Positions 22,807 through 36,127 of a stretch of 64,000 nt of DNA are shown here, piece after piece. Positions within the stretch are counted from its first letter, which is position 1. Every line of letters begins with the position of its first letter. The position numbers and the translations under genes are program-made. Origin of the DNA: Aphidius gifuensis (Eukaryota; Arthropoda; Insecta; Hymenoptera; Braconidae); assembly GCF_014905175.1 (NCBI RefSeq), contig NC_057790.1:6758001-6822000 (forward strand), in the 5' to 3' direction. The notes under the pieces were generated by a model. That model worked only from the letters and a program-made list of their open reading frames with translations. It made no database searches and was not told the origin of the DNA.

Positions 22807-25800
22807 GTAATCTTTTTGTTTTTTTTCAGATAAAAATTCAGAAAGATTTATTCAATATTATTTGTTGTTGTTAAGATATTTTGTTGTTTTATTTTTTTAA
22901 TGTTTTTTTATGTTTTTTTAATTGTAAATTATTTTGTTTGTTGATAATTATAAAACACTGTTAATTTTTATGTAATTATTTGACTTTGTTATTATGAAAA
23001 CTCAAAACAGCTGTTGAATTTCGATTTCTTTTTGAGGTTATATTGACATACCAAAATAAATATGACAAAATAATAATTTTGTGTCATTTGATTAAACTTG
23101 GCACTTGACTATGTTGATGATTAGATTTTGTTCTTAATTTTGTAATTGATTTATGAGTATTATGTTTTATTTTAAATTTTGTTATGCTAAATTAGTTTTT
23201 TTTTTCATTTCGAAATCTCTGTAGTTTCTAGTTGTCACTTGGTAGATTTCTGAAAATTAATGGAGAGGGAAAATAACAAACAGTAATTAATGAAATAATT
23301 TTTTTTTAATTTGCAAAACTTTATTCTTGATGCAGTGATAACAAATTTTTTTTAATTAATTGTCACTAAAATGATTTTTTACGAACAACATATAAACATG
23401 TGTTTGCAGAAAAAAACAATATTTTTTTTCAATATAATTATCTATTTTTTCAAATATAAATTCATTATAATTTATTTTTGTTTTTTATAATTTTACATTT
23501 TTTGAAAAATTTTAAAAGATAAAAAATTGACTTTTATTCAAAGACATTATATTTTTCTATTTTTGTTGAATGCTCACTAGCTATTATTTAAATTTTTAAT
23601 ATTTTTTATAGTTACTCGTACTTTCTCTCTCTTGAATTGACAAAGTATAAAAAAAAAAAATGTACTTTTTATAATTTTAAAAATTAACTTTCTCCATTTG
23701 AATTTTTTTTCATACAATAATTTTTTTCAATTAAATTTACTATTGATTTTTTTTTTCGTTTATCATTTTATAATAATTATTAACATCAAACAACTCCACA
23801 TGTGCATAAACAGTGATTTAAACATGAGCTAATAAATTTTTTAAATAATTAAATAAAAGAAAAAAAAATATACGAAAAATGTTTTTTTTTTTTTAAATAA
23901 CAATAAAATTCCATTTGAATATTATTTATACACATTAACACCACAATTAATTGATTATCCATCATACCACATCAATAATAATTATTCATATTATTTTTAA
24001 CATTTTATATAAACCCAAAAAAAAAAATCAAAAACAATTAAACAATCATTTTTAATTTATGAAAAACATTATTACATTAAATTTAAAATAATTTTTATCT
24101 ATTTTAATATATTTTTTTTTATTATTTTCACAATTTTTTATATTCATTTTAATATTCATTTATTATTTTCATTAATAATATTGCACCATTTGCATCATTT
24201 AACATAAACCCGTGGAATTTGATATTTTATTATTTTATCAGTTGTTTTTTTTTAATTGTTATAACATATGTGTATATATATAATTTTTATTAATATGTAT
24301 ATAATATAGGCATTTGTAATTGTTTGTTTTATTTAAATATTAATACAACATTGGGATTTTAATAAAAGCTATATAATCTTTCTTTTTATTTGTTTAATGT
24401 TTTTTTTTTCTTTCCTCTTTTTTTAGTGAAAAAGTAACACGTGAGGGCAATATAAAACAGCATGGTTAATTATTCCATTAAATATAATTATAATAATATT
24501 TATAAAGAAGAAATAAAATAATAATTTAATAATAAACAAAACAAAAAAAAAATGCAAAGTCCATCTAAACACTGATGTCTATCGTAGCCATAAACAATAA
24601 ATCCCATTAAAAAAAAAAATAGTAATTGTTATAATAATTATACATTTATATATTTCTTTTTTTTTTTTTTCTTTTTTAAATATTTTTTTCATTAATATAT
24701 GGTTAAACAATAATAATAATAATAATATAAATCATGAACATACGTGCCCGAATGCAATCTTGCTTTGTCTCTATAATTTATCAATATAAATTTTATCAAT
24801 TATTAATAATGATATACAACAATAAAATAATTTGTGTTTTCTTTTTTTTTTTTTCATTCGTATTTTTTTTTTTTTTTTTTTATATCAAATAACATATGAA
24901 ATAATATTTTATTTAGTCAATTGACTGTCCTACATTCGTCGACCATTGATTTCGAGAGCCATTGTAAATTAAAATTAAAAAAAAAAAAAAATTAACAAAT
25001 TTATTTAAATAAATGATAATATTTTCATTATTTTTTTCTATTAATAATAATATATATTTTTTTAATATTATAAACAATAATAAAAAGAAAATATAATTTT
25101 TTTTCTTATTTTTTTTTTTGGTAAATTTATTGAAAAATGCTTTGATTTTTTTAAAACTATTCTTATATATTGTTTATTAAATTTTTAACTAATATTTATT
25201 TTTGATCGACAATCCAATCTTTTTTTTTTATATTTCATTAATTTTTTATCTTGTACTATCATAAGGCTTTCGATGAATAATATTACTATTCAATGTCTAT
25301 CAATTCGACCCTGTATCAATTTTACGAAAAAAAACAAAATCATTAAATAATTATAATAATAATAATATACAAATTAAAATATTCGATTGCGCTATTTGCG
25401 ATTAAAGCCTGGATTATTTTATTTTATTTTTAATTTTTTTGTTTTATCACAGGCTTTGTACAGTCAAGTTTTGGACACTTCGAGGTTTTTTTTTTTTTCT
25501 ATAATTTTTATTTTTTAATTAAGACATAATTTCATTGGCAATAATATTATTATTATTTTATATGATCCTCGAATTGTCCAATATAATATAAAGCCCAAAA
25601 TTGTAATAAAAATTTCTGAGTATATCACGATTTATGGTTTTTTTTTCATCTTTTTTCGATTCTTTTTTTGATTTTTCGATTACAATATAAGTATATATAA
25701 TATATATTTTTTTTCATATTTTTTTCCCATTTGTTTTTTAGTTTTTTTTTCATTAGTTTTTTTTTTCATATTTACATATTGTAGAGCGTATACAAATATA

Positions 25801-27379
25801 ATATTTACATGTATGTACCATGCCGGTATTGGTTAGAGATTAAATAAATATATTGAGCCAGTCCCATATTTTCCCTATCAATTGACAAAATTGTCTTACA
25901 AAAAGAAAAAAAAATACTAAATAAATAAAAACAAAAATGAAACTTGAAAATACATAGCTTTTCTTTTTTTTTTAAATAATTAAATGTTATGAAAAAATTA
26001 TTAGAAAAACAAAAAAATAATAACAAAACAAAAAAAAAAAATTATTTTTATAAAATGCAAAAATTCATCCAAGACCACCACAGGTACAATTGTTTCAAAA
26101 AAAAAAAAAATTGAAAATAATAAATTTTCAAAGTTAATTTTTGTTTTCAGTTATTAATAATTTTTCTTTGTTTTTTTTTCATTAATATATAATTGATAAA
26201 TTATCGAAAATTAAATTATGCCTACGCCATAACTCGTTAAAATCAACAATTCGACTTAAAATTATAATGAAAATTAGTAGGACAGTATGATGATTTGAAT
26301 ATAAATATTTTTAAACATGCAAAAAGTAAAGAAAAATTAAAAATATATATTCCGTCTATTTTAATTAATCATGACATTATTATTTTTAACTCTCAAGGCA
26401 GCCTAACGAAATTGTCATATTGTTAACTTTCGAAATAAAGAAAGGATAAAAGAAAAACAACAAACAATTGTTAAATATATGTTGCTATTTTTCTTTTAAA
26501 TTATTGTATTCTTTTGTTTGAATTAAAACGACAACAATTGCGTGCGTGGACATAATTTGTAAATTCGAATTTCCTATTAACAAACTATTTTTCATTTTAA
26601 TTTTTTTTCTCTTCAATTGCTCAAATTGAAAATAAAAATAATAATAATAATCAACACTAATGATATTAACTATAAGCCATACATAAAAATCAATACTGCA
26701 CACTAAAAGTTAACTTTTTTTTTTGTTGAAAATTTGTTAATTATAAATTTTTTTTTTCAATTAAAAATTCATCTATGAATTTTATAAATAATCGTCGTTT
26801 TTTTTTTTTTTGATTTCCTTAAATATATATGACTAAAAACACGAAAAAAAAAAAAACAAATAATAAACAAAAACTATAAATTTGCGAAAGGCCGCTGACA
26901 CCTTCATTATCACCATTCCAATAATATTTATAATTTTTTTTTTTTTTCTTTAGTAAATACAGTCCGTTATAGCAAGCAATTTTGCATTCGGAATTTTATC
27001 TATTTAATTTACGACATTTAACTACTTTGATTATTAAAATCATTCGTGAAATATTTTTTCATTTATTTGTTACATTTAATTGCAAATTAATATTTATTCA
27101 TTTTGCATTGTGTAACAATCGTAAGCCATTATCGAATTATTATTTGTTAAAAGCGGTCAGTTTTTTTTTTGTATAAATATTAATTGATCCCAAATTTTGT
27201 TCCTCAAGTCTATGAATTATTATTTTAATTATATTCAAATGTTTTTTAAAAATCTTTTAAAGCTTTTGTTTGAATTTTGTTTTTTATGTTAATAATTGAT
27301 TAGGAACATTTGTTAAATTAAACTTGATTGTAGTAAAAAATAATTTGTATTAATAAATATACCAATTGATAAATTTAAT
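22807..27379. other. Long AT-rich non-coding region, probably BTG 3' UTR in part
   Basis: No convincing coding sequence is present in these 4.6 kb. The right part, downstream of the BTG stop on the minus strand, contains many TTTATT words (AATAAA on the minus strand) and scattered less-AT islands (about 24920-24960, 25255-25315, 25430-25480, 25795-25880), which would suit a long 3' UTR. A small inverted repeat (AAAGCCTG...CAGGCTTT) spans about 25405-25457. The left part is the upstream flank of IMMP2L and contains one copy of a duplicated segment (23621-24052). Confidence 0.45.
23621..24052 (+). repeat. Segmental duplicate 1 (pair with 28437-28877)
   Basis: The segment runs from the CTCTCTCTTGAATTGACAAA word to ACAATTAAACAATCATT. 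The same sequence recurs at 28437-28877 with differences that are almost all homopolymer lengths, so the duplication is very recent. It contains no gene. Confidence 0.85.
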
Positions 27380-28191
27380 TTAGACTTTTAGTGTTGTTTT
27401 TGGGGACCAATGATGAAAACGTGTGGGTCCAGTTGGATAAGATGATGGATGAATCCACTTATTACCTCGATGGCCCATGAATGGTGGTGGTGATGGACCA
27501 CCGAGAAAATGTGGTGGCATAACATTGTACCAGGGTTGATTCATTGGATGTGGACCAAAGCCCATATTGAATGAATGATTAAACCACGAACGATTTCTAG
27601 CAATATGGGGTCTTGGACTATTTAAGTTGCGACGCCTACCTGCAACATTATTGTTGTTTTGTTGTTGTTGTTGTTGTTGTTGTGATGATGTTGATGATGA
27701 AGATGATGATAACGATTGTTGTTGATTATTTTGATTTGATAAGCTCAATGGTTTTGGCTTAACTTGTTGCTCCATAATATTACTTGAAGGATTCTTCTAA
27801 AATAAAAGTAAAACAATAATAATTAAAACAATTTAATAAACCTGAATTAATGATGATTGATCATTAGAAATTATTTGAAATAAAGATGCTAGTGATCAAC
27901 CAACATAATTATTGTTAATTCAACTGGCAATGATAAATCTTCATATTTAACACCAGCAGCAATTGCAGCACTTGCCAATGTTTCATCTCTTCTACTGTGT
28001 CCATTAACACGTATACAACGATAACCTTGTCCTTTATGTGGTTTATCAGGAAACCAATGATTTTTAAAACGTTCTGTTAATAATTCAATTAAACGTTTAC
28101 GAAAACAATCCAATTGATCTGTACTAAATTTTTCGTTTTTTTCGATAAGCTGAACTAAAAAAATTACAGCTGCTGTTATTTCGTTGCGCAT
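27380..28191 (-). pseudogene. BTG3-like antiproliferative gene, box B interrupted
   Basis: The exon starting at ATG 28191 encodes a BTG/Tob domain: 'MRNEITAAVIFLVQLIEK' and box A with 'LTERFKNHWFPDKPHKGQGY' then 'RCIRVN'. BTG/Tob proteins recruit the CCR4-NOT deadenylase and slow proliferation. A second exon, 27796-27380, encodes a Gln/Ser-rich then Pro/His/Trp-rich tail ending near 'NKWIHPSSYP', reminiscent of the BTG3 C-terminus. Between them the conserved W-V-D-P-x-E-V...G-E part of box B is missing: the frame reads 'ELTIIMLVDH' and stops at 27889. A fragment 'SLASLFQIISNDQSSLIQ' in another frame (about 27843-27896), with its own donor, would join in phase to the second exon. A segment therefore seems deleted or mis-assembled. 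A short spliced product is possible, so the pseudogene call is tentative. Confidence 0.6.
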
Positions 28192-29860
28192 TATTATTTT
28201 TTTTTTATAATTTTTACAATTTTTTTTTTATATATATTAATAATTCTTTGGATTATTATTATTATTTCTGTTGTTTCCTTATCAATTCATCAGCAAAAAT
28301 TTTTTTAATTTTTCAAATTCTTCTAATGTATATCCTGTAAAGATAAAAATAAAAACAAATTATTTATCAATAATATTTTAATCAATTTTATGACATTGAA
28401 AATATTGTTTATAAAAATAGTAGGTATTTTTAAACTGTCTCTCTCTCTCTCTTGAATTGACAAAGTATAAAAAAAAAAAAATGTACTTTTTATAATTTTA
28501 AAAATTAACTTTCTCCATTTGAATTTTTTTTTCATACAATAATTTTTTTCAATTAAATTTACTATTGATTTTTTTTTTCGTTTATCATTTTATAATAATT
28601 ATTAACATCAAACAACTCCACATGTGCATAAACAGTGATTTAAACATGAGCTAATAAATTTTTTAAATAATTAAATAAAAGAAAAAAAAAATATACGAAA
28701 AATGTTTTTTTTTTTTTTAAATAACAATAAAATTCCATTTGAATATTATTTATACACATTAACACCACAATTAATTGATTATCCATCATACCACATCAAT
28801 AATAATTATTCATATTATTTTTAACATTTTATATAAACCCAAAAAAAAAAAAAATCAAAAACAATTAAACAATCATTCTGAAATCTGTAAATATAAAACT
28901 AAAAAAAAAAACTATTCATCAATAATATTTTAATCAATTTAACGACATTGAAAAAATGTTTATAAAAATAGTATTTTAAAACTGACTTATGACCAATTTA
29001 TAATTGCACAATTTAGTAAAAAACACAACGTCAAGAAATTCAAAAAAAAAGAAAAAAAAAAATGTTTTTTTTTAATAATAAAAAACACAATAAATAATAT
29101 GTTATTTTTATAAATAAAAAATGAGGTTATGAAATTTAATCGTACAAAGGTTAGTTGAAAATATAAAAAAACAACAGTTTCTGGTGATTGTATTTTCTCC
29201 AATTGAACAACAATTGGAGCAAGCAAAAAAAGGAATGTTTTTTTAAAAAAAAAAGAAAATTAAATATTCATAAATCGTATATCAAACATACAACGTTTTT
29301 TTTTTTTTTTTGCAACTGGATATATCAATGCACTTTTTAAAACATCAGCAACAATAGAACAAACAAGTTATATATATATTTTTAAATTATTTTTCTGCCA
29401 GCTCATTCTTGTGTGTCGTACCAGTATGTACGTGCTTGTACGCGTTGTTCCTGAAATATACTTCGTTTATAACATCACAGAGTTGTCGTGAAAACGAGCT
29501 CTACTCTCCAAGTAAAAAGAATAAAAAAAAAACAATTTATATAAAAAAAAAATCAAGAGGAAAAGAGTATATAATAAAAAAAAGGAAAAAAAAAATCCCA
29601 CACACACTGATAGACCCCACACTAAAGTATGTTACCTTCTCTTGCTCCAAAAAGCCAATTAATTTGCGTTACAATTAATTTTACTATAGAAATTATCTAA
29701 AATTTAACATCACAATCACACCACAATACACAATTTAATAATCAACAGTTTATTATTAATATTAAATAAACAATCAAATGGAATCTTACGCATCGTCTGT
29801 GTTTTCCTTGTCTCTTTTTTTTTTTTTTTTTTTTTTTATTTATTTTTGCTGACGAAACTA
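28192..29860. other. BTG 5' UTR/intron region
   Basis: AT-rich DNA upstream of the BTG start. It contains the second copy of a duplicated segment (28437-28877), flanked by an 85-base near-repeat (about 28350-28436 and 28903-28985). A purine-rich stretch about 29510-29600 has an open frame of mostly Lys codons that I do not regard as coding. Confidence 0.45.
28437..28877 (+). repeat. Segmental duplicate 2 (pair with 23621-24052)
   Basis: Near-identical to 23621-24052. The immediate flanks on both sides share the word series TATCAATAATATTTTAATCAATTT...GACATTGAAAA...TTTATAAAAATAGTA, so the copy sits between two direct repeats about 85 bases long. Confidence 0.85.
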
Positions 29861-30197
29861 CGCCGCTTCTGCCATCAACTCTTGACTGAACTCACGTCTC
29901 ACTCTCTTTAAAACCCAACGGTATAGTGCGATTCAACACGTGTTACGTCGAATGTATTAAAGCCAATGAAAAGTATAGCTGTATTTTCATTGGTCTTCCA
30001 AGAATTGGTGAGTCATTAGTAACAAACATCAACTGACATCTATTTTGTAAATCAAGTAGCTTTGAGTATTTTTCTCTTTCTTTAATTACTGTCTCTCTCT
30101 CTCTCGTTTAGTGCAAAATAAAAAATATTATTATTTTTTTTATACATTGCAAATGTACAATATTAGATACACTTGTGCAGGACATGTTAAAAATTTT
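29861..30197. promoter_or_regulatory. Bidirectional promoter region, BTG (-) and Cul5 (+)
   Basis: This locally GC-richer interval separates divergent BTG and Cul5. It contains a CCAAT box (AGCCAATGAAA, about 29961-29971) and an inverted one (TCATTGGTCT, about 29988-29997), an E-box-like CACGTG (about 29938) and a CTCTCTCTCTCTCG tract (about 30092-30106) of GAGA-factor type. Transcription start sites are not resolvable from sequence alone. Confidence 0.5.
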
Positions 30198-33048
30198 ATG
30201 ATGGCCGCTATGTTAAAGGTTAGTTGTTGTTATTAATATAAACAAAAATATTATTTTTGTTAGTAAAAAATTAAAATCAATAAGTATAATTATTAGTAAC
30301 AACAAACAAGTTGATAAATAAATAAAAGAATATGTTTTTTTAAATGTATATAATGTTTGGCTTTTTTTTTTTTTTGTTTTTTTAATTGTTGTTGATGATT
30401 GTTGTTGTTGTAGAAATGTTAAAATTTCTAAATAGAAAAAATAATATTATTATTTCGATTAATTTTATATAGATAAATTTATGTTTATCATAATTTTGAT
30501 GATTTATTTTTTATAATAGGATAGAGGACAGTTTCCATTTGAGGACAAATGGCCAGCAATGCGTCCAATAATATTAAAGTTGTTAAAACAAGAAACAGTT
30601 ACACAAGGTGAATGGCAAGATTTATTTTATGCTGTACATTTAGTATGTATGTGGGATGAAATTGGTGCACCAAAATTACGTGATGCATTAAAACAAGATA
30701 TTATGAATTTTATACAACAAGCACAACAACGTGTATTACAACATCATGAAGAACAAGCATTATTAAAATCATATATTGCTGAATGGAGAAAATTTTTTAC
30801 ACAATGTAATTATTTACCAACACCATTTCGTCAATTAGAATCTTCATTAGCTGGTAAAACAAATATAAATGCACAAAAACGTAATCAATCTGATGAAAGT
30901 ATTATCAGAAAATTAATGTTAGATAGTTGGAATCAAAGTATATTTAATGATATTAAAAAACGTTTACAAGATTCAGCAATGAGACTAGTTAGAGCTGAAA
31001 GAAATGGTGAAGCATTTGATTCACAACTTGTTATTGGTGTTAGAGAATCATATGTTAATTTATGCTCAAATCCAGCTGATAAATTACAAATATATAGAGA
31101 AAATTTTGAAGCAGCATATATTGAAGCAACTGAAGAATTTTATTGGATTAAAGCACCAGAATATTTACAATTACATGGTGTTGAAGATTATATGAAATAT
31201 GCTGATATTAAATTACGTGAAGAAGAATTACGAGCTAAAAAATATTTAGAACCAAATAGTACAAGTGTACAATTATTAATTGATTGTTGTGTTAAAGTAT
31301 TAGTTGCAACATTTAAAGTACCAATACTTGCTGAATGTTCAAGAATGATAAATAGTCATCAAACAGAAAGTAAATATTTATTTTAAATATATTTTAATAA
31401 TTTATAATGATTTTTTATTGTTTTTTTTTATATTTTAGAACTTCGATTAATGTTAAAATTAATGGATCGTATTAGTGATGGTGTTGGACCAATGTTAATT
31501 GATCTTGAAAAACATATATCAAGTGCTGGTCTTGCTGATATGATGGCTGCAATTGATGTTATAACACAAGATTCTGAAAAATATGTTGAAAGATTATTAG
31601 ATTTATTTCGTCAATTTTCAACACTTGTTAAACAAGCATTTGATGATGATCCACGTTTTTTAACAGCACGTGATAAAGCATATAAACTTGTTGTTAATGA
31701 TGCAACAGTATTTAGACTTGAATTACCATCAAGACAAGGATCTGGTGGACCAACAACAACAATTGGTAATACAAAAACAACAGTACCAACATCAACACTA
31801 GCACCAACACCAAATAGTAATAATAATACAAATACAAATGGACAACCAGAATCAAAATGTCCAGAATTATTAGCAAATTATTGTGATATGTTACTTAGAA
31901 AAACTCCACTTAGTAAAAAATTAACATCAGATGAAATTGAAAGTAAATTACGTGATGTATTATTAGTATTAAAATACGTACAAAATAAAGATGTATTTAT
32001 GCGTTATCATAAAGCACATTTAACACGTAGATTAATATTAGATACATCAGCTGATTCAGAAAAAGAAGAAAATATGGTTGAATGGTTACGTGAAGTTGGT
32101 ATGCCAGCAGATTATGTTAATAAATTAGCAAGAATGTTTCAAGATATTAAAGTATCACAAGATCTTAATCAACAATTTAAAGAACAATGTCGTGAAACAA
32201 TTGCTGATAGTATTAATATTAAAATATTAAATGCTGGTGCATGGGCACGTGGTAGTGAAAGAGTTACTGTTAGTTTACCATTACAACTAGAAGATTATAT
32301 ACCAGAAGTTGAAGAATTTTATAAAAAAAAACATAGTGGTAGAAAATTACAATGGTATCATCATATGTCAAATGGTACAATAACATTTACAAATCAAGTT
32401 GGTAGATTTGATGTTGATGTTACAACATTTCAAATGGCTGTTCTATTTGCATGGAATCAACGTCCATTTGAAAAAATATCATATGAAAATTTACGTCTTG
32501 CAACTGAGCTACCAGATCCAGAATTACGTAGAACATTATGGTCACTTTGTGCATTTCCAAAATTAAGAAAACAATTAATACTTGTTGAACCACCAGCAAA
32601 TAGTCCAAAAGATTTTGCTCATGATACACGTTGTTGGGTTAATCAAGATTTTGCTATTGTTAAAAATGGTAAAACACAAAAACGTGGTAGACTTAATTTA
32701 ATTGGAAGATTACAATTATCAACTGAGAGAAGTAAAGAAGAGGATAATCAGTGTATTGTACAGCTAAGAATTTTAAGAGTTCAGGTAATTAATTTATATC
32801 ATTTTTTGACTTATATTATTATTTATTAATTAATTTCTATTTGTTTATTTCAGGAGGCCATAATAAAAATATTAAAAATGCGAAAAAAAATTAACAATGC
32901 ACAATTACAAACTGAATTAGTTGATATATTAAAAAATATGTTTTTACCAAGTAAAAAAATGATTAAAGAACAAATTGAATGGTTGATTGAACATAAATAC
33001 ATTCGTCGACATGATGATGATATCAATACATTTGTCTACATGGCGTAA
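30198..33048 (+). CDS. Cul5: Cullin-5
   Basis: Four coding exons, 30198-30218, 30520-31369, 31439-32784 and 32854-33048, give 803 aa (human CUL5 is 780 aa). Cullin-5 is the scaffold of CRL5 ubiquitin ligases: its N-terminus binds Elongin B/C-SOCS-box receptors and its C-terminus binds Rbx2. Near-universal family blocks are present: 'FPFEDKWPAMRPIILKLL' at the start, 'ESKCPELLANYCDMLLRKTP', 'KYVQNKDVFMRYHKAHLTRR' and 'NLIGRLQL'. The C-terminal winged helix has the neddylation segment 'ILKMRKKINNAQLQTELVDI' and ends in 'IEHKYIRR...FVYMA'. An Asn/Thr-rich insertion (about 31760-31850, residues 395-425) explains the extra length. The first Met was chosen because the tiny exon 1 joins in phase. 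Confidence 0.95.
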
Positions 33049-34884
33049 CAAAAAGAAATTTATCAATTCAAATTATTATTTTTATTTTTTTTTTTTCAAT
33101 CTATCAAGCAGTTATATTTATATATTTTTGTAATAATTATTCATAACAATGGTTGTATTTAATTATGAATTTAATTTTTTTATTTCAAAAAAGAAACAAT
33201 TTTTGTTTTTTATTTTTTAAACTGAAATAATAATTTAATATTAAATTATTGGTTTTTTTTATTTTTCTTTTTTTTAAATATAAACTAGTAGCAAATGTAA
33301 TTAATATTTTGAAAATAAATAAATAATTATTTTGTGAATTTAAGTAGAAATTAAATAACATTTGTTAATTAAATTAATTTTTTTTAACAATAGATTATTT
33401 CGATTTTTAAAAAATGTAAGAAGCCTGAATAAAATAATAATAAAAATTTTTGGGATATGTTTTTTTTTTTAAATCATATTTTCATAAATAATTTTATTTA
33501 TTTATATTTTTTTTTCAATAATTTAACATGTATAATTATTTAATTTTATTTAATTTTTAAATCTTATTATTAATATTAATTTTAGCACCTAGGCCGGTGT
33601 CTGAGCATTCAAACAAATTCCTATTAATTTTATTCATCATTTTTAAGTACTTTATCAATCTTCTCCTTTTTTTTTTTGTATTTAATTAATTTTTTTTTCG
33701 TTGAACTGTTGAATTTATATACGTAAAATACTAATTTGAAATTTATTGAATTTTATTTTTCATAAATACAATAATTTTTTAGCTTTGTTTGATTTTTTTT
33801 TTGTCTCAATTTACTGTATCAGACTATTTATATACACACTCGTCAAAGCACACATTAAATTTTCATTCACACCATTTTTTTAACTCAAAAGATAAAGTTT
33901 TTGTTATTTTTAAGATGTACCTGACATTTATTTTTATTTAAATAAGTATTTATATTGATCACACTTGAAGTTTTAAATTTATCTTTGGTTCACATCGACC
34001 ATTGAGATTTTTTTTTTCCTATTTTAGCCTGAGAAAATGGCTCAAGTTTTCTTCGTTGGAGTTAATAAATTTGCAAGGTACAATCAACATTGACAATTGT
34101 AAATTTGAGATCAAAGAATAACATTGAAATTTTTTTATTTTATATCTATAGAACAACGTAAACTTGAACATGAATATTTTTTTTTTCGTTATTTTTAAAT
34201 GAGATATTTTTGAAATTTTAAGTATTTTATTTATTTTCTCTTGCATGAATCATCAGACTTATTCAATGTCACAAATTGTTGCTTAAATATTTTTAAATAT
34301 ATTTAGATTTTTAAGTAAAATATCAATTTTAATTTTCTTTCTTTTCAATTTAATCAAGCCATAGTAATTTTTATACTCAAACAATCCACAACAAATGATT
34401 AACTAATTAAAATTTTCAACTTTATAATCCAAAATTTACGAAGAAAAAATAAGAGCTTTGACAACAACAATTATTATTGATAAAGACATTGTAATATTAT
34501 AATATAAATATTTTAAAAGAACAAGTACAGAGTAGCCAAATTAATTTATATCATTTATTATTATTATTTATTTTATGATTTTTTTAAAATATATCATTTC
34601 AATAAATTTTTTTTAAATAATTTTAATTTGTGCAATGCTCTTATCACAATTTTCTTTATCAACATGAGTATTTAATTACAATCTTAAATTGTAATTTGAT
34701 ATATATTTTATATAATTGGCTGATTAATTGGCCTAATTTAATAAAATTTATTATTTTCTCTTCAAATTTTCATTTGGATGGATTTAGATTCTGATATCAT
34801 TGCCATTAAACTTTGTTTGACAATAAAAATAATAATAATAATAATATAAATTAATAAATAAATAATATTAAATGATTGTTTTTT
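33049..34884. other. Convergent 3' intergenic region Cul5/sarah
   Basis: AT-rich 3' flanks of two converging genes with homopolymer runs and several AATAAA words in both orientations. No coding sequence, hairpin or repeat was identified; the only less-AT spot is about 33585-33610. Confidence 0.5.
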
Positions 34885-35811
34885 TTAATGATTAGGACAA
34901 CGTGTGTGTGGAATTATTGGTTTTGCTGATGGAATATTTGGATTTTCACAAACATGAACAATAATACCTGGTTGACCAGATCCACCTGCATGTAATTCAT
35001 GGCTTTCACCTTAAAAAATTAACATAAATAACATTATTATTAGCTAATATATTTATTGTAAATAAATTTAATTATTTTGTAAATGTTAATAAACCTGGTG
35101 ATAGATTAGCAATTGCTGCTAGAAGATCATGATTAACAAGTGGTTCACCCTCTTCTCGAGGTTCCCATCCAACTGGTGGTGATGCTGGAGGTGATATTAA
35201 AAATTGTTTTGTCAATGCTGGTGGTTGAAGATGACGATCTTCAACATCTAAAGTTAATAATAATAATATTAATATATATTTTTAAAATGAAAATGATGGT
35301 TTTTTTTTAGATTTTACCAATTGGTGTTACAGGCTGAGCAAAATAACAATTAATATCTGTGTCACCAAAATGTAATTGATGTAATTGTATTCGTGCACGT
35401 GCTGCTGAACTTGGTGTATTAAAATTAACTCTCATTCTTTTGAATGATTTAAAATACTGGAAGGTTGCTTCTTTACCAAATGCCCTGAATAATCCTTCAA
35501 TTTCAGCCTGTAAATTATTTAATTAATTAACAGTGTATAATTTTAATTTTGTTTCGATAAAAAGCTACCTTTACGTCGTCATCAATAAATACTCGTGGAT
35601 CAACATTTGTAACAATAACAGATGTTGGTAAATCTTCATCATGAACAAGATCATCAAGTGTTCTTGCACTTGGATCTGGTCTATCTTTTTCATAATCTAT
35701 ATCATCATCTTGATAATTTTTATGTAAACTTGGCAATCCATCAACTTCATTTATAATCATATTTTCAATTTCCTCCTCGTCATCAACAATACAACAATTT
35801 TTTTCATCCAT
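34885..35811 (-). CDS. sra: Calcipressin (RCAN/sarah), calcineurin regulator
   Basis: Four exons, 35811-35569, 35507-35318, 35247-35095 and 35009-34885, give 236 aa. Calcipressins bind and modulate the phosphatase calcineurin; in insects the single gene (sarah/nebula) acts in egg activation and signalling. An acidic N-terminus is followed by an RRM-like domain ('TSVIVTNVDPRVF', then 'EIEGLFRAFGKEATFQYFKS' and 'RMRVNFNTPSSAARARIQLH'), the hallmark 'LISPPASPPVGWEP' motif in exon 3, and a C-terminal 'GIIVHVCENPN' with a terminal PxIxP-like stretch. All diagnostic parts are intact. The first exon plus promoter has been copied into a neighbouring gene (40329-41005). Confidence 0.95.
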
Positions 35812-36127
35812 TATTATTATTAAATAATATTTCTATATAAATTAACTGAAATAAATGTAAAATTATTTTTTATCTTTTACAAAATTAATATGATAAAAAA
35901 TTATAAAAAATTTATTCAAGGACATTGTTAAACACTGCTTTTAATTTCAGTTAAAATTAAACATTTTTATTGTAATCATGGGACCAAGTAATTATTAAAA
36001 TTAGAATTTTTTTTTTTTTTTTGAATATTGTTGGCAAACAATGTGACGTATAATGTATATGTAAACAAATCAGATAAAGATATGGAAGTGTGTCAGGACA
36101 CTGACGAAAAATAGAGTAACATGTATC
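35451..36127 (-). repeat. Source copy of duplicated sarah 5' segment
   Basis: This interval covers the first part of sarah exon 2, intron 1, all of exon 1 and about 315 bases of upstream sequence. It is nearly identical to 40329-41005, with a handful of substitutions. Confidence 0.9.

Noticed and set aside
25405..25457. Possible microRNA hairpin (AAAGCCTG...CAGGCTTT)
   Set aside because: Stem is only eight strong pairs with an AT-rich loop; too short for a precursor without expression data.
29409..29678. Plus-strand Lys-rich ORF upstream of Cul5
   Set aside because: Purine-run artefact in BTG upstream DNA; no domain or splice support.
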